From an uncultured Pseudomonadales bacterium (GTDB lineage Bacteria > Pseudomonadota > Gammaproteobacteria > Pseudomonadales > Azotimanducaceae): a stretch of 64,000 bases of DNA. The notes below the pieces were generated by a model. The model saw only the letters and a program-made list of their open reading frames with translations. It had not been told where the DNA came from and did not search any database. The stretch lies in assembly GCA_937775265.1 (NCBI GenBank), contig CALKBV010000011.1, positions 221,537 to 285,536 on the forward strand. Reading direction: 5' to 3'. The position numbers and the translations under genes are program-made. This document shows positions 8,356-17,444 of the stretch, piece by piece (the first letter of the stretch is position 1; each line of letters opens with the position of its first letter).

Positions 8356-10764
8356 TTGATCGAAAATATTTATGACATTGCAGTCATAGGTGCCGGGCCA
8401 GGTGGCCTGAGCGCGGCGGCGCACGCTGCAGAGCTCGGTGTTTCTCACGTCCTGTTCGAAAGTTCTCCCAAGATTGCAAATACAATCCAGAAGTATCAAA
8501 AGGGTAAACATGTCATGGCTGAGCCTGGCATTCTGCCTCTTCGCAGCCCTATTGAATTTGATGCGGGTAAGCGTGAAGCAATCCTCGGTATTTGGGAAGA
8601 GGGTATCGCGCTTCATGAGACCAATGTCCGCTTCGGGGCGGAGGTTTCTAAGATTGAGGGCGAAAAAGGAGCGTTTGTCGTAGGGCTATCCAACGGGGAG
8701 GAGGTGACGGCAAAAAACTTGATTCTCGGTATCGGTATGCAAGGAAATCCAAGGCAGCTTGGTGTCGCTGGTGACCAAGCGGATTTCGTGCAGTATCAAC
8801 TGGACGATCCTGGTGAATACCAGGGCGAGGTTATCGTGGTGGTTGGTGCGGGCGATGCGGCCATTGAGAACGCTTTGGCTCTGGCGCCTAACAATAAAGT
8901 TTACATCGTCAATCGTAAAGACGAGTTCGCTAGGGCAAAGGAAGGTAACCTCAATCTAATAACTGCGGCCATAGACTCTGGAGAAGTTGAGTGTTTTTAC
9001 GGGACCACGCCAGAACGAATTGATCCGCCGGCAGATGAAGATCACAAAGGTGTATTCGTTCTTAATACTTTAAAAGGTGAGGCGAGTGTCCCCGTGCATA
9101 GAATCATCGGTCGCCTAGGGGCAATCGCGCCAAGGCGACTGGTTGAGTCTTTTGGAATCGAGTTTCCGAACGACGATCCAAACGCTATCCCGGCTTTGAG
9201 CAGCCAATACGAAAGTAACGTCCCTGGCATCTACGTCATTGGTGCGCTGGGAGGTTATCCCCTTATAAAGCAGGCAATGAATCAGGGTTATGAGGTCGTG
9301 GAATACATCCTGGGTAATAAAGTTAAGCCCGCTGATAACGATCTGATTGCCGCCAAATTCTCTTCTTTGCCATTAGACCTTGATGTGGATGAAGTTCTTG
9401 AATTGATGCGGCAGCGCATTCCAGTGTTTGAACACGTCAATGCCTTGCAGTTCAGAGAATTGATGCTGGATAGTGAAGTGCACGTACTGAGAAAAGGGCA
9501 TGTCATATTCACTAGAAACGACTACGACAATAGCTTTTACACGATATTTGAAGGTGATGTGGCCATTGAAGTGGGCGAAGACCTCCACATAAAGTCAGGA
9601 GTCGGAAACTTTTTTGGTGAAATGAGTCTTATATCTGGTCGTCGAAGATCGGCTACTGTGCTTGCTGGGGAAAACTGCATAGTTATTGAAACCCCCCGCA
9701 GAACGATGAACAAGTTGATATCATCAGTGGAAGCTGTCAAGAGGGTGTTAGACCAAACTTTTATAATACGAACAATCCAACAGAAGTTCGCGCCAGATAC
9801 TCCCATTGAAGACTTGCAGGACATCTCCGAAAAAACTCAAATCAATAGTTATTCACCTGGAGAAGTAATTTTCGCTGAAGGAGATCCTGGAGACAGTTTC
9901 CATTTCATACGCAGTGGCTCGGTTACGGTATCAAATGAGCTTGATGGTAAAGAAGTTGTAATGAGCTATGTGCCAGCGAACCAAGCGATTGGAGAAATGG
10001 CATTGCTTGGGAACACCACTCGAGGCGCTACAGTTAAAGCTGCAGTGAAGACCGAAACACTTTCTTTGGATGTGGAGTCTTTCCAAATGCTGTCGGATCG
10101 AGCTCCAGGCCTCAAAGAAAGAATGCAGTTGTTGGCACAGGACCGCAACCGCCAAAACCTTGCTTTGCAGTCCTCGGCAGAAGAGGGAGGTGACCTGCTG
10201 TCGTTTCTTATGGGCCAAGGGCTCGGAGAGGCAACCGACGTCTTGCTCATAGACGAAGGACTTTGCGTCGCCTGTGACTTTTGCGAGGAGGCTTGTGCAG
10301 CAACGCATGAGGGTACTTCGCGTTTAAACCGAAAAGCTGGTCCAACATTTGCTCATATTCATGTTCCAACTTCCTGCAGGCACTGCGAGGATCCAAGTTG
10401 CATGAAAGACTGCCCCCCTGACGCGATTCAAAGAGGCGGTATTGGGGGAGAAGTCTATATCGGAGATAACTGTATTGGCTGCGGTAACTGTGAGCAGAAT
10501 TGTCCTTACGACGTGATTCAGATGTCTTATAAAACTGAAGCACCTGATAATTTTTGGAGGTGGATGCTGTTTGGCCTTGGTGACAGCCCGGGTAAAGCTT
10601 CATCGCAAGGTGGGGCGAACAAGAGTGCAGTGAAAAAGGCAGTCAAGTGCGATATGTGCATTGACCAGTCAGGAGGTCCGGCGTGCGTCAGAGCCTGTCC
10701 TACGGGTGCCGCAGCACGGTTAAGCCCCGAAGATTTTGTTGATCTGGTAAGTGTGGATCGCTGA
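8356..10764 (+). CDS. FAD/NAD(P) reductase - two cNMP domains - four [4Fe-4S] fusion
   Basis: An 802-residue cytoplasmic protein with no signal peptide. Residues 1-320 form a two-dinucleotide-domain flavoprotein: GAGPGGLSAA at 12-21 binds FAD and VVVVGAGDAAIENA at 160-173 binds NAD(P). The redox CxxC of thioredoxin reductases is absent. Two cyclic-nucleotide-binding domains follow at about 350-470 and 485-600; both keep the phosphate-binding pattern (FFGEMSL...RRRSATV and IGEMALL...TRGATV). Residues 630-800 carry four cysteine quartets (C637 onward) arranged as in DmsB/NrfC-type subunits, enough for four [4Fe-4S] clusters. The likely job is to pass electrons between NAD(P)H and the membrane cytochrome b encoded next, under control of a cyclic nucleotide. 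Start is TTG, supported by its Shine-Dalgarno sequence. The stop shares one base with the next start. Confidence 0.9.
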   Translation: MIENIYDIAVIGAGPGGLSAAAHAAELGVSHVLFESSPKIANTIQKYQKGKHVMAEPGILPLRSPIEFDAGKREAILGIWEEGIALHETNVRFGAEVSKIEGEKGAFVVGLSNGEEVTAKNLILGIGMQGNPRQLGVAGDQADFVQYQLDDPGEYQGEVIVVVGAGDAAIENALALAPNNKVYIVNRKDEFARAKEGNLNLITAAIDSGEVECFYGTTPERIDPPADEDHKGVFVLNTLKGEASVPVHRIIGRLGAIAPRRLVESFGIEFPNDDPNAIPALSSQYESNVPGIYVIGALGGYPLIKQAMNQGYEVVEYILGNKVKPADNDLIAAKFSSLPLDLDVDEVLELMRQRIPVFEHVNALQFRELMLDSEVHVLRKGHVIFTRNDYDNSFYTIFEGDVAIEVGEDLHIKSGVGNFFGEMSLISGRRRSATVLAGENCIVIETPRRTMNKLISSVEAVKRVLDQTFIIRTIQQKFAPDTPIEDLQDISEKTQINSYSPGEVIFAEGDPGDSFHFIRSGSVTVSNELDGKEVVMSYVPANQAIGEMALLGNTTRGATVKAAVKTETLSLDVESFQMLSDRAPGLKERMQLLAQDRNRQNLALQSSAEEGGDLLSFLMGQGLGEATDVLLIDEGLCVACDFCEEACAATHEGTSRLNRKAGPTFAHIHVPTSCRHCEDPSCMKDCPPDAIQRGGIGGEVYIGDNCIGCGNCEQNCPYDVIQMSYKTEAPDNFWRWMLFGLGDSPGKASSQGGANKSAVKKAVKCDMCIDQSGGPACVRACPTGAAARLSPEDFVDLVSVDR

Positions 10765-11627
10765 TGCACTCCTCATTTTTGTCGCATGCAAAGGGCCGGT
10801 ATTTTTGGGTTGCGTTAGCTCTCTCAGCCTTTAGTATTTTCCTATATGTGATAGATCACCCGACCGAACCACCAAATGGTGGGACTTGGCTGGGTTACTC
10901 GTTGGGTACAATCGGCGCGCTGCTAATCGTATGGCTAGCATATCTTGGCAAGCGAAAAAGGAATTTTGTTCGTGGGTGGGGAACGGTCAAGGGTTGGGTT
11001 TCCGCCCACGTCTATTTGGGTGCTTCGCTGTTAGTGGTCGCAACGTTGCACACGGGGTTCCAATTTGCTTGGAACATCCACACTTTTGCGTTCGCGCTGA
11101 TGTGTTTGGTTATCCTAAGCGGCTTCTTTGGGATCTTTGTTTACAGAACCTATCCTACGGCTCAGAACGAGTTGAAAAAAAATCAAACGATTGACGATAC
11201 GTTTACTCAAGTTGAGGACTTCGAGGCTCAATTGACGAGATTGGCCGCCGAGGCCTCGAATGGAACAAAAATGCTGCTAAATAGTGCAATAGAAAGAACT
11301 GTGATTGGTGGAGGTTATCTAGATCAGTTGCTAGGCCGGGATAACTCATCGCTTGTTTTGGACGGCAGGGTGGTTCCTAATTCAGATCAAGACTCAGCGT
11401 TGGAAGCTTTGGTTGAAAGACTTGCGCGATCAGAAGGGGATGAGCACAAAGCATTGAGCCAGATAGTGCGAGTCTTTAACAACAGGAAGAAGCTGATAGA
11501 TGTTATTCGCAAGGATATTCGGATGCAGGCGACCATCCAAGTTTGGTTGTTGTTTCATGTTCCAGTCACTTTTGCTTTGATCGCGGCTTTGACAGCTCAT
11601 ATTTTTTCCGTCTTCGTTTACTACTAA
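10764..11627 (+). CDS. Dihaem cytochrome b-like membrane protein
   Basis: A 287-residue integral membrane protein with about five hydrophobic segments (near 14-30, 43-61, 80-100, 105-127, 258-286) and a charged soluble loop from 130 to 255. Two histidine pairs, His82/His96 in one helix and His265/His279 in the last helix, are each exactly 14 apart, the spacing expected for two stacked b haems in a four-helix bundle such as NarI or ferric reductases. It is translationally coupled to the upstream Fe-S flavoprotein and would carry its electrons through the inner membrane to the periplasmic multihaem proteins. No family name is assigned; the haem role is inferred from His spacing. Confidence 0.7.
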   Translation: MHSSFLSHAKGRYFWVALALSAFSIFLYVIDHPTEPPNGGTWLGYSLGTIGALLIVWLAYLGKRKRNFVRGWGTVKGWVSAHVYLGASLLVVATLHTGFQFAWNIHTFAFALMCLVILSGFFGIFVYRTYPTAQNELKKNQTIDDTFTQVEDFEAQLTRLAAEASNGTKMLLNSAIERTVIGGGYLDQLLGRDNSSLVLDGRVVPNSDQDSALEALVERLARSEGDEHKALSQIVRVFNNRKKLIDVIRKDIRMQATIQVWLLFHVPVTFALIAALTAHIFSVFVYY

Positions 11628-11651
11628 CGGGCGCACTGGGGATTAACTAAG

Positions 11652-12404
11652 TTGCAATTAACCGTTCGATACATTCAGTCCAAAGGGGCTACTCGCGAGA
11701 TTAATGAGGTTGTGTTTAATGGTGATCGGGCGACGATAGGTAGAGGGACCGATCAGACGATTCAGGTACAGGATCGTAGGGTGCCGCTTGCTCACTCGAC
11801 GCTCATACTCAGCGAGAACAAGCTAGAGTTGAAAGCGGAAAAAGGTCAAAGTTTTACGCTCAATAACCAATCGAGCAGGCAGAAAGAACTTGTCTCCGGT
11901 GATTTAGTTGACATTCTTGGTCATGAGCTTCGGGTTCTTCCTTCGAAAGGGGGTTTGGACTTCCTGATTGAAATCGAAATCAAGGTTTCCGATGTCGAGC
12001 CCCTACGAAATAGATTCACAACTAGGCTTAAACAGCTTAGTTTTCCCGTCAGGGCCTTGAGTTGGGGAATGTTCTGGGTGATTCTTTCGGTGGGCGTTTT
12101 GATTCCTTCAGTCGGATTTTTTGTTGGAATGGATGTGTTGAGGGACTCTCCTTTACCGGACGATCGTCAGTGGCTCACAGGAGAGCTTCACGCCTCGCAT
12201 GCCCTAGTCTCTAACGAGTGTGATGCCTGCCATGTAATGCCATTTGAACCTGTTAGGGACCAAGAATGTCTTGCCTGTCATGAAAATGTAACGCAGCACT
12301 TCGATGCAGGCTTGTTGGGGTTTCAAGACAACGCGCATGCAAATGGAGAATGCCGAGATTGTCATCGCGATCACAACGGACCAGAGCGGTATTGTGCGGT
12401 ATGA
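11652..12404 (+). CDS. FHA - transmembrane - multihaem protein, N-terminal part (frameshifted)
   Basis: Residues 1-110 form a forkhead-associated domain (TIGRGTD holds the conserved Gly-Arg). The phosphothreonine-contacting SxxH motif reads PLAH, so the Ser is replaced by Pro. A single transmembrane helix lies at about 137-159, placing FHA in the cytoplasm and the rest in the periplasm. Three CXXCH haem sites follow at 190, 206 and 234. The frame ends abruptly at 12404; skipping one base near 12387 (within CCAGAGCGGT) restores a continuous haem-protein sequence in the next frame, so this and the following entry are one gene. The start is TTG. A decahaem total is reached when both halves are joined. 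Confidence 0.75.
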   Translation: MQLTVRYIQSKGATREINEVVFNGDRATIGRGTDQTIQVQDRRVPLAHSTLILSENKLELKAEKGQSFTLNNQSSRQKELVSGDLVDILGHELRVLPSKGGLDFLIEIEIKVSDVEPLRNRFTTRLKQLSFPVRALSWGMFWVILSVGVLIPSVGFFVGMDVLRDSPLPDDRQWLTGELHASHALVSNECDACHVMPFEPVRDQECLACHENVTQHFDAGLLGFQDNAHANGECRDCHRDHNGPERYCAV

Positions 12405-13416
12405 TCAAAAACTTTGCGCTGACTGCCATTCCAGTCTATCTAAGATAGGTCTAGAGTCGAGCTCGTTAGGAAACGCTACGGATTTTCTTGAGAACCACCC
12501 TCCTTTTAAAGTGTCTGTTCTTGAAATGTCGCCTGACCAGTCATGGGATGTTAGCCGCCTTGCTCTTTCTAGCCCAGATTTGATTGAAAGTTCAAACCTT
12601 AAGTTTCCGCACGATGTCCACGTGAGCGAAGAAGGCATAGAGGGTTTAGACAGCGTGGTCGTTTTAACCTGTGATAGTTGTCATGTAGCCGAGAAAGGTG
12701 GGCTTAGTATGAAGCCGGTAACAATGGAAAAGCATTGTGCTGATTGTCACCAATTAACCTTTGATCCCGATGCTCCGGATAGGGTCGTACCTCATGGATC
12801 ACCAAAGGATCTACTTCAACAACTCGAGGGTTACTACGCCTACGAATTTTTTCAACAGGAGGGTCAGGGCCAAGATCCTCAAGCCAAAGTAAACGCCTAT
12901 AATATTGAGCGTCTGGGCGAACAACGCGACGCGCGTCGACCAGGTAGAAGGCGGGACCGTCAGGTAATCAATGCTCCAATGTTTGCGCAAACAGCTAGTA
13001 ATGCAATGACACTGCGAGCAAAAGAAACTATTGATCTGCGAGTTGCTGATGCGGCTGCTAATTTATTTGAGAGACAAACTTGCACCATATGCCACGAAAT
13101 TAGCCCTCAGGAAGGTGACGTTCCATGGAAGGTTTTACCTGTTAAGTTAACTGATGACTGGATGCCGCTTGCAGAGTTTTCCCATGATAGTCATGTAAGC
13201 ATGGATTGCGGCGGGTGCCATGAGACGGAAACCTCAGCCGACGCGGCTGATGTTTTGATGCCGGATATTAAAAATTGTCAAGAATGCCATGGCGGTGAGC
13301 ATTCAGGAGACCTTCTGCAAAGCACCTGTATTACTTGCCACAAATTTCACCTTGATAATCAGGAGCCAATGACTGCGCAGTCCTTGGTTTCATCCAAATG
13401 GTGTGCTTGCGGATAG
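12304..13416 (+). CDS. FHA-decahaem protein, C-terminal part (frameshifted)
   Basis: The protein-like sequence in this frame starts at about 12388, continuing the upstream entry after a one-base shift. It has seven CXXCH sites: CADCH, CDSCH, CADCH, CTICH, CGGCH, CQECH and CITCH, giving ten haems for the complete protein. A second shift seems to occur at 13373-13400: the frame closes at 13416, but the next frame carries a protein-like tail (RDFLAGLGKEWVLDAKLV) that ends with TAG at 13520-13522. That stop shares a base with the GTG start of the next gene, as expected for an operon. Function is periplasmic electron transfer. The interruptions may be real decay or sequencing error. Confidence 0.72.
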   Translation: MQACWGFKTTRMQMENAEIVIAITTDQSGIVRYDQKLCADCHSSLSKIGLESSSLGNATDFLENHPPFKVSVLEMSPDQSWDVSRLALSSPDLIESSNLKFPHDVHVSEEGIEGLDSVVVLTCDSCHVAEKGGLSMKPVTMEKHCADCHQLTFDPDAPDRVVPHGSPKDLLQQLEGYYAYEFFQQEGQGQDPQAKVNAYNIERLGEQRDARRPGRRRDRQVINAPMFAQTASNAMTLRAKETIDLRVADAAANLFERQTCTICHEISPQEGDVPWKVLPVKLTDDWMPLAEFSHDSHVSMDCGGCHETETSADAADVLMPDIKNCQECHGGEHSGDLLQSTCITCHKFHLDNQEPMTAQSLVSSKWCACG

Positions 13417-13521
13417 GGATTTCCTTGCGGGACTTGGGAAGGAATGGGTCCTAGACGCTAAATTAGTTAGAAACGCTCATGGTGAACCTCCTGTCGTTAA
13501 CGAAAAGGGCTCTGGGCAATA

Positions 13522-14565
13522 GTGATGCGAGGACCTGCTATTTTATTCTTCGTGCTGCTCACAAGTTGTGGCGGCGGTGGTGGTAGCTCAGCCATAAAGC
13601 TAGAGCAGGAATCGGTGTCATCGCAGCCAGGTAATGATGGAGGGAGAAACTGTAGCCCCGACTGTTTCCTGACAGCTAGTGACGTTGAAAAGGTGATTGG
13701 GCAAGCGGTTGCCGAAGCTACCGCTAGGAATATCAATGCAACTATCGCAGTGGTCGATCGTGTCGGAAATGTTCTAGGCCTTTATCAAATGAGTGGGTCA
13801 GACCTATATGTAACGATCACTTCTACAAATGAGATTGGCGCTCCAGTTGTAGGTGGGCTGGAAGGCTTGAATTTCATCCCGGCAACGCTGGCAGCCATTT
13901 CTAAAGCGATGACCGGCGCGTACCTTTCGACTTCCGGCAATGCGTTTACCTCGAGAACTGCGAGTCAAATCGTCCAAGAGAATTTTAACCCTGGGGAAGC
14001 AGATGTTCCCTCCGGGCCACTTTTCGGCGTCCAGTTTAGTCAGTTACCTTGCTCTGACTTTTCTACAAGATTCACATCGGGAGTGGGTCACGGACCTCGT
14101 CGAGCCCCTTTAGGATTGTCGGCAGACCCGGGTGGGATTCCACTTTACATTGATGGTGTCGTAGTAGGTGGTGTCGGTGTGATTTCAGACGGTATTTATG
14201 GCTTGGATAAATTCATTGGTGATTTCGATAATGACTTGGACGAAATAGTTGCCATCGCGGGGAGCCTTGGGTTTGCCGCCCCATTGGAGATCAGAGCCGA
14301 CCAGATTACTCTTGTTGGCAAGACAGCGCGCTTTAGTGATTCCTTTGTTGAAGACCTCATTTCTACGCCTTCTGAAGTGCTTAGTCTTGCCCAGCTCGAG
14401 ACTAACGGCACTGGGAGTTTGTTAGCTGTACCAGGTTACTATGCGGGTGATGAGGTGCTTGCGGGAACTATTTTTGGAGCCCCCGCCTCAGGTATTAGAC
14501 CGGCAGATGCTGAAATATTTGTAGATGCTGAAGGTGAACTCTCTAGACGCTTTCGTTTTCGTTGA
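13522..14565 (+). CDS. HbpS/GlcG-like lipoprotein, first domain (frameshifted)
   Basis: A lipoprotein signal precedes the lipobox LTSC and a Gly/Ser-rich linker. The next ~280 residues contain an HbpS/GlcG-type domain: SDVEKVIGQAVAEATARN followed by VAVVDR-like sheet and the later GGVGVISDG loop. Such domains are known to bind haem or small ligands. The frame ends at 14565, but a one-base shift near 14540-14555 (a CTCTCT tract) leads directly into a second copy of the same domain, so this is one tandem-domain lipoprotein of about 700 residues together with the next entry. GTG 13522 or ATG 13525 may start it; the former overlaps the upstream stop. Confidence 0.7.
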   Translation: MMRGPAILFFVLLTSCGGGGGSSAIKLEQESVSSQPGNDGGRNCSPDCFLTASDVEKVIGQAVAEATARNINATIAVVDRVGNVLGLYQMSGSDLYVTITSTNEIGAPVVGGLEGLNFIPATLAAISKAMTGAYLSTSGNAFTSRTASQIVQENFNPGEADVPSGPLFGVQFSQLPCSDFSTRFTSGVGHGPRRAPLGLSADPGGIPLYIDGVVVGGVGVISDGIYGLDKFIGDFDNDLDEIVAIAGSLGFAAPLEIRADQITLVGKTARFSDSFVEDLISTPSEVLSLAQLETNGTGSLLAVPGYYAGDEVLAGTIFGAPASGIRPADAEIFVDAEGELSRRFRFR

Positions 14566-15634
14566 TGAAACTAATACGAATCGGTTTCCAGCCGTTGATG
14601 CTAGCGACTCGCCTGGAGGTGTTTTTGCAAATCGACTCACAAGCTCTGAAGTTCAGCTGATTATCAATGAAGCAATCGGCGTCGCTAATCAATCTAGGGC
14701 GCAGATCCGGGTTCCAGTTGGGACACAAGCGAGGGTAACGGCTACGGTAGTGGATACAAACGGTGCCGTACTGGGTATGGGTAGAACGCGAGATGGTCCT
14801 GTTTTTGGTGCAGATGTGTCCTTGCAGAAAGCGAGAACGGCCACATTTTTCTCAGGGACCGGACGTCAAGATGGGAAGTCATCAGCAGACTTACTTCGCT
14901 CGTTGCCCGAACCTCGTTACCTTGCGCCTCTCTCAGAGCCTGTTGACCTATCCCAACTGACAACGTTAGACGAACCAAAACCAATTTTCTCAAGCTATCT
15001 GGCAGCGTTGAAATTTTTCCTTGGCTTACCTGAAGCGCTTGAATCGTCAGGCTCAGTGATCGCTTTTTCAGATAGATCGGGCGGTAACTTGTCCCGGCCA
15101 GACTATCCAGACGGGCCTCGTAATGGACCTCCTGGTCCTCTTAGTAAACCTGATGGCGAGTGGAGTATATTCAGTGACGGATTGCAGCTAGATCTAGCAT
15201 ACAACTCGATCGTGAATCATGTGGCTTTTGTTTTGGGTGCAGCACCAGATGATGTCGCTCAAAATTGTGTAGGTAATACAGGTTTAGCTGCCTTTAATGC
15301 TTTTGCTTCGACCGAATCAACGGGCCGCTTGGCGAATGGCATCCAGATTTTTCCAGGAAGCGTCCCGATATTTAGGGGTGATATCTTGGTCGGAGGGGTC
15401 GGAGTGTCTGGTGATGGCGTCGACCAAGATGACATGATTTCTTTTCTTGGCCTCCATAGAGCTGGATTACGTCTAAGTCCTCGAAATGGGTTAGCTTCTA
15501 TCGGGAACGCGCCAGCGGCAATTAGAGCGGACCGAATTGTGATCCCCGGACAGTCTTCTGGATTGCGTTACGTAAACTGCCCTCAAGTTCCTTTTATCGG
15601 TAGTGATGAAACTGAGGTTTGTGATGGCCTCTAA
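14525..15634 (+). CDS. HbpS/GlcG-like lipoprotein, second domain (frameshifted)
   Basis: This frame continues the previous entry after a one-base shift; the first ~8 residues are out-of-frame shadow. SSEVQLIINEAIGVANQSRAQ begins a second HbpS/GlcG-like domain, and GDILVGGVGVSGDGVDQDDM is its conserved glycine-rich loop, matching GGVGVISDGIYGLDKF of the first copy. The two copies probably arose by duplication. Set among multihaem cytochrome genes, the protein may bind haem at the outer membrane or periplasm, perhaps to handle haem during cytochrome maturation or as part of the conduit; that is inference. The 3' end overlaps the start of the beta-barrel gene. Confidence 0.68.
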   Translation: MLKVNSLDAFVFVDETNTNRFPAVDASDSPGGVFANRLTSSEVQLIINEAIGVANQSRAQIRVPVGTQARVTATVVDTNGAVLGMGRTRDGPVFGADVSLQKARTATFFSGTGRQDGKSSADLLRSLPEPRYLAPLSEPVDLSQLTTLDEPKPIFSSYLAALKFFLGLPEALESSGSVIAFSDRSGGNLSRPDYPDGPRNGPPGPLSKPDGEWSIFSDGLQLDLAYNSIVNHVAFVLGAAPDDVAQNCVGNTGLAAFNAFASTESTGRLANGIQIFPGSVPIFRGDILVGGVGVSGDGVDQDDMISFLGLHRAGLRLSPRNGLASIGNAPAAIRADRIVIPGQSSGLRYVNCPQVPFIGSDETEVCDGL

Positions 15635-17444
15635 AATTTTGTTTATCTTTCTTTTCGCGATAAGTTTTAACGCTGATAGCGACGAAATTGAAGAGGCGTC
15701 AGTTGGTCTTGGATTGCCTGCCGTTTCGAGCCTTTGCACTGAAAAAAACGTTCAGCTTTCGAGGCGTAGGCCAGGCGTGCCGGTTGAAGAATACGCGCTT
15801 CCGCCTTGTGACGAAAATTCTGATCAAGTGGGCGTGTCGCCTTGGGTTGATCCAGTCGATCTTGGCCCTGCGGTGCCAGACAGATGGAGGATCGTCCAGC
15901 AAGTTGGTGTTAAGTCCAATCTTTGGGATCCTTACAATGGTCAAAACCCGCTAAAGGGCGATATGCCAGTTTGGCGGGACGATTGGTTTTACAGCATCAT
16001 TGCGATTTCAGACACGATCGTTGAGCCTCGACGTTTTCCAATTCCAGTGGGTGGTTCGGCAACGGCACGAAGTGGCAGTCTCGATACGATCGGGCGAGGA
16101 GAGACAACAATACTTGCCGAAAGTCTTATCATCGAGAACGTTTTTTACAAGGGTAATACAGTTTTTAAGCCGCCAGACTGGGAGTTTCGATTCACTCCTG
16201 TGTTCAATATCAATCGGGTCCACGCTGACGAGGTGGGAATCCTGAATGTCGATCCGGATAAAGGTGGCCGGTCCTCGAGGCGAAGGACTGACACTTTTAT
16301 GGGTGTTCAAGCTCTTTTTGTTGATAAGCATCTGCGTAATGTGTCGGATCGTTTTGATTTCGACAGCATTCGAATTGGAATTCAACCGTTCTCATCAGAT
16401 TTCAGAGGTTTTTTGTTTCAGGATTCGCAGTTGGGTATCAGATTGTTCGGCACCAGGGCGAATAACGTATTTCAATATAATTTAGCCTGGTTCAGGCGCC
16501 TGGAGAAAGATACAAACTCGGGCTTAAACGATGTCACCCAGTCTATTCGGGATGACGATGTGTTTGCCGTTAACCTTTACTGGCAAGATTTTTTGAAGCT
16601 GGGCCTAATCTCGCAGGCTACTGTGATTCATAATAGAAACCGTGAACACGGTAAAGTCGAATTTGACAAAAATGGGTTCATTCAGAGACCTTCGTCTCTA
16701 TATGAAGAGCGATTCGCGCGTGATTATGATGTAACTTACTTTGGCTACAGTGCTGATGGACACTTTGACAGATTAAATATCTCAAGCTCATGGTACTTAG
16801 CCTATGGTGAACAGGAAAGCACCCGACTTCGCTCAGGCGATGAGAAAGTCCGGGCTTGGTTCACGGCGACTGAGTTATCTTGGGACCTTGATTGGCTTAG
16901 GCCAAGAGTTTCCTTTCTGTACGCATCTGGTGACGATGATCCCTTCGACCTTAAAGCTGAAGGTTTTGATGCCATTTTTGAGAACCCTCAATTTGCCGGT
17001 GCAGATACCAGTTTTTGGATTCGCCAAAATGTACCATTAATTGGTGGAGGCGGTATTGCGTTAGCGGGGAGAAATGGCATTCTACCTTCTCTGCGATCTA
17101 GTAAAGAACAAGGCCAATCTAACTTCATTAATCCTGGGATCATGCTTGTTGGCATCGGCGCTGATGTCGACTTGCTTCCAGAACTCCGGTTGTCGCTGAA
17201 CCTTAACCACCTTCGGTTTGACAAAACGGAGGTGCTCGAGCGCGTCCGCCAACAGTCGCCAATCCACAAAACTATTGGTGAGGACGTCTCGGTGTCTCTT
17301 ATCTGGCGTCCATTCATGTCGCAGAATGCTGTGTTTAGGCTCTCGGCGGCAGGACTAATCCCTGCGAAGGGTTTTGATGACCTTTTTGGCGATGATGCGA
17401 AGACCCCCTACTCTATCCTCTTTAATATGACACTGACTTACTAA
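15624..17444 (+). CDS. Large outer-membrane beta-barrel protein, porin-like
   Basis: About 606 residues with an N-terminal signal peptide (MASKILFIFLFAISFNADS). The body is rich in alternating hydrophobic and aromatic residues typical of beta strands, and it ends in NMTLTY with the terminal aromatic residue used for barrel assembly. I chose ATG 15624, preceded by GAGG six bases upstream; ATG 15606 is also possible. It lies between multihaem genes, the arrangement seen in porin-cytochrome conduits such as MtrCAB, so it may sheathe a haem wire through the outer membrane. I see no resemblance to MtrB at motif level. It ends one base into the next start. Confidence 0.75.
   Translation: MASKILFIFLFAISFNADSDEIEEASVGLGLPAVSSLCTEKNVQLSRRRPGVPVEEYALPPCDENSDQVGVSPWVDPVDLGPAVPDRWRIVQQVGVKSNLWDPYNGQNPLKGDMPVWRDDWFYSIIAISDTIVEPRRFPIPVGGSATARSGSLDTIGRGETTILAESLIIENVFYKGNTVFKPPDWEFRFTPVFNINRVHADEVGILNVDPDKGGRSSRRRTDTFMGVQALFVDKHLRNVSDRFDFDSIRIGIQPFSSDFRGFLFQDSQLGIRLFGTRANNVFQYNLAWFRRLEKDTNSGLNDVTQSIRDDDVFAVNLYWQDFLKLGLISQATVIHNRNREHGKVEFDKNGFIQRPSSLYEERFARDYDVTYFGYSADGHFDRLNISSSWYLAYGEQESTRLRSGDEKVRAWFTATELSWDLDWLRPRVSFLYASGDDDPFDLKAEGFDAIFENPQFAGADTSFWIRQNVPLIGGGGIALAGRNGILPSLRSSKEQGQSNFINPGIMLVGIGADVDLLPELRLSLNLNHLRFDKTEVLERVRQQSPIHKTIGEDVSVSLIWRPFMSQNAVFRLSAAGLIPAKGFDDLFGDDAKTPYSILFNMTLTY

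Noticed and set aside
10247..10603. Minus-strand frame of 118 residues inside the Fe-S fusion gene
   Set aside because: It is fully antisense to a strongly supported coding sequence and has no start or family features.
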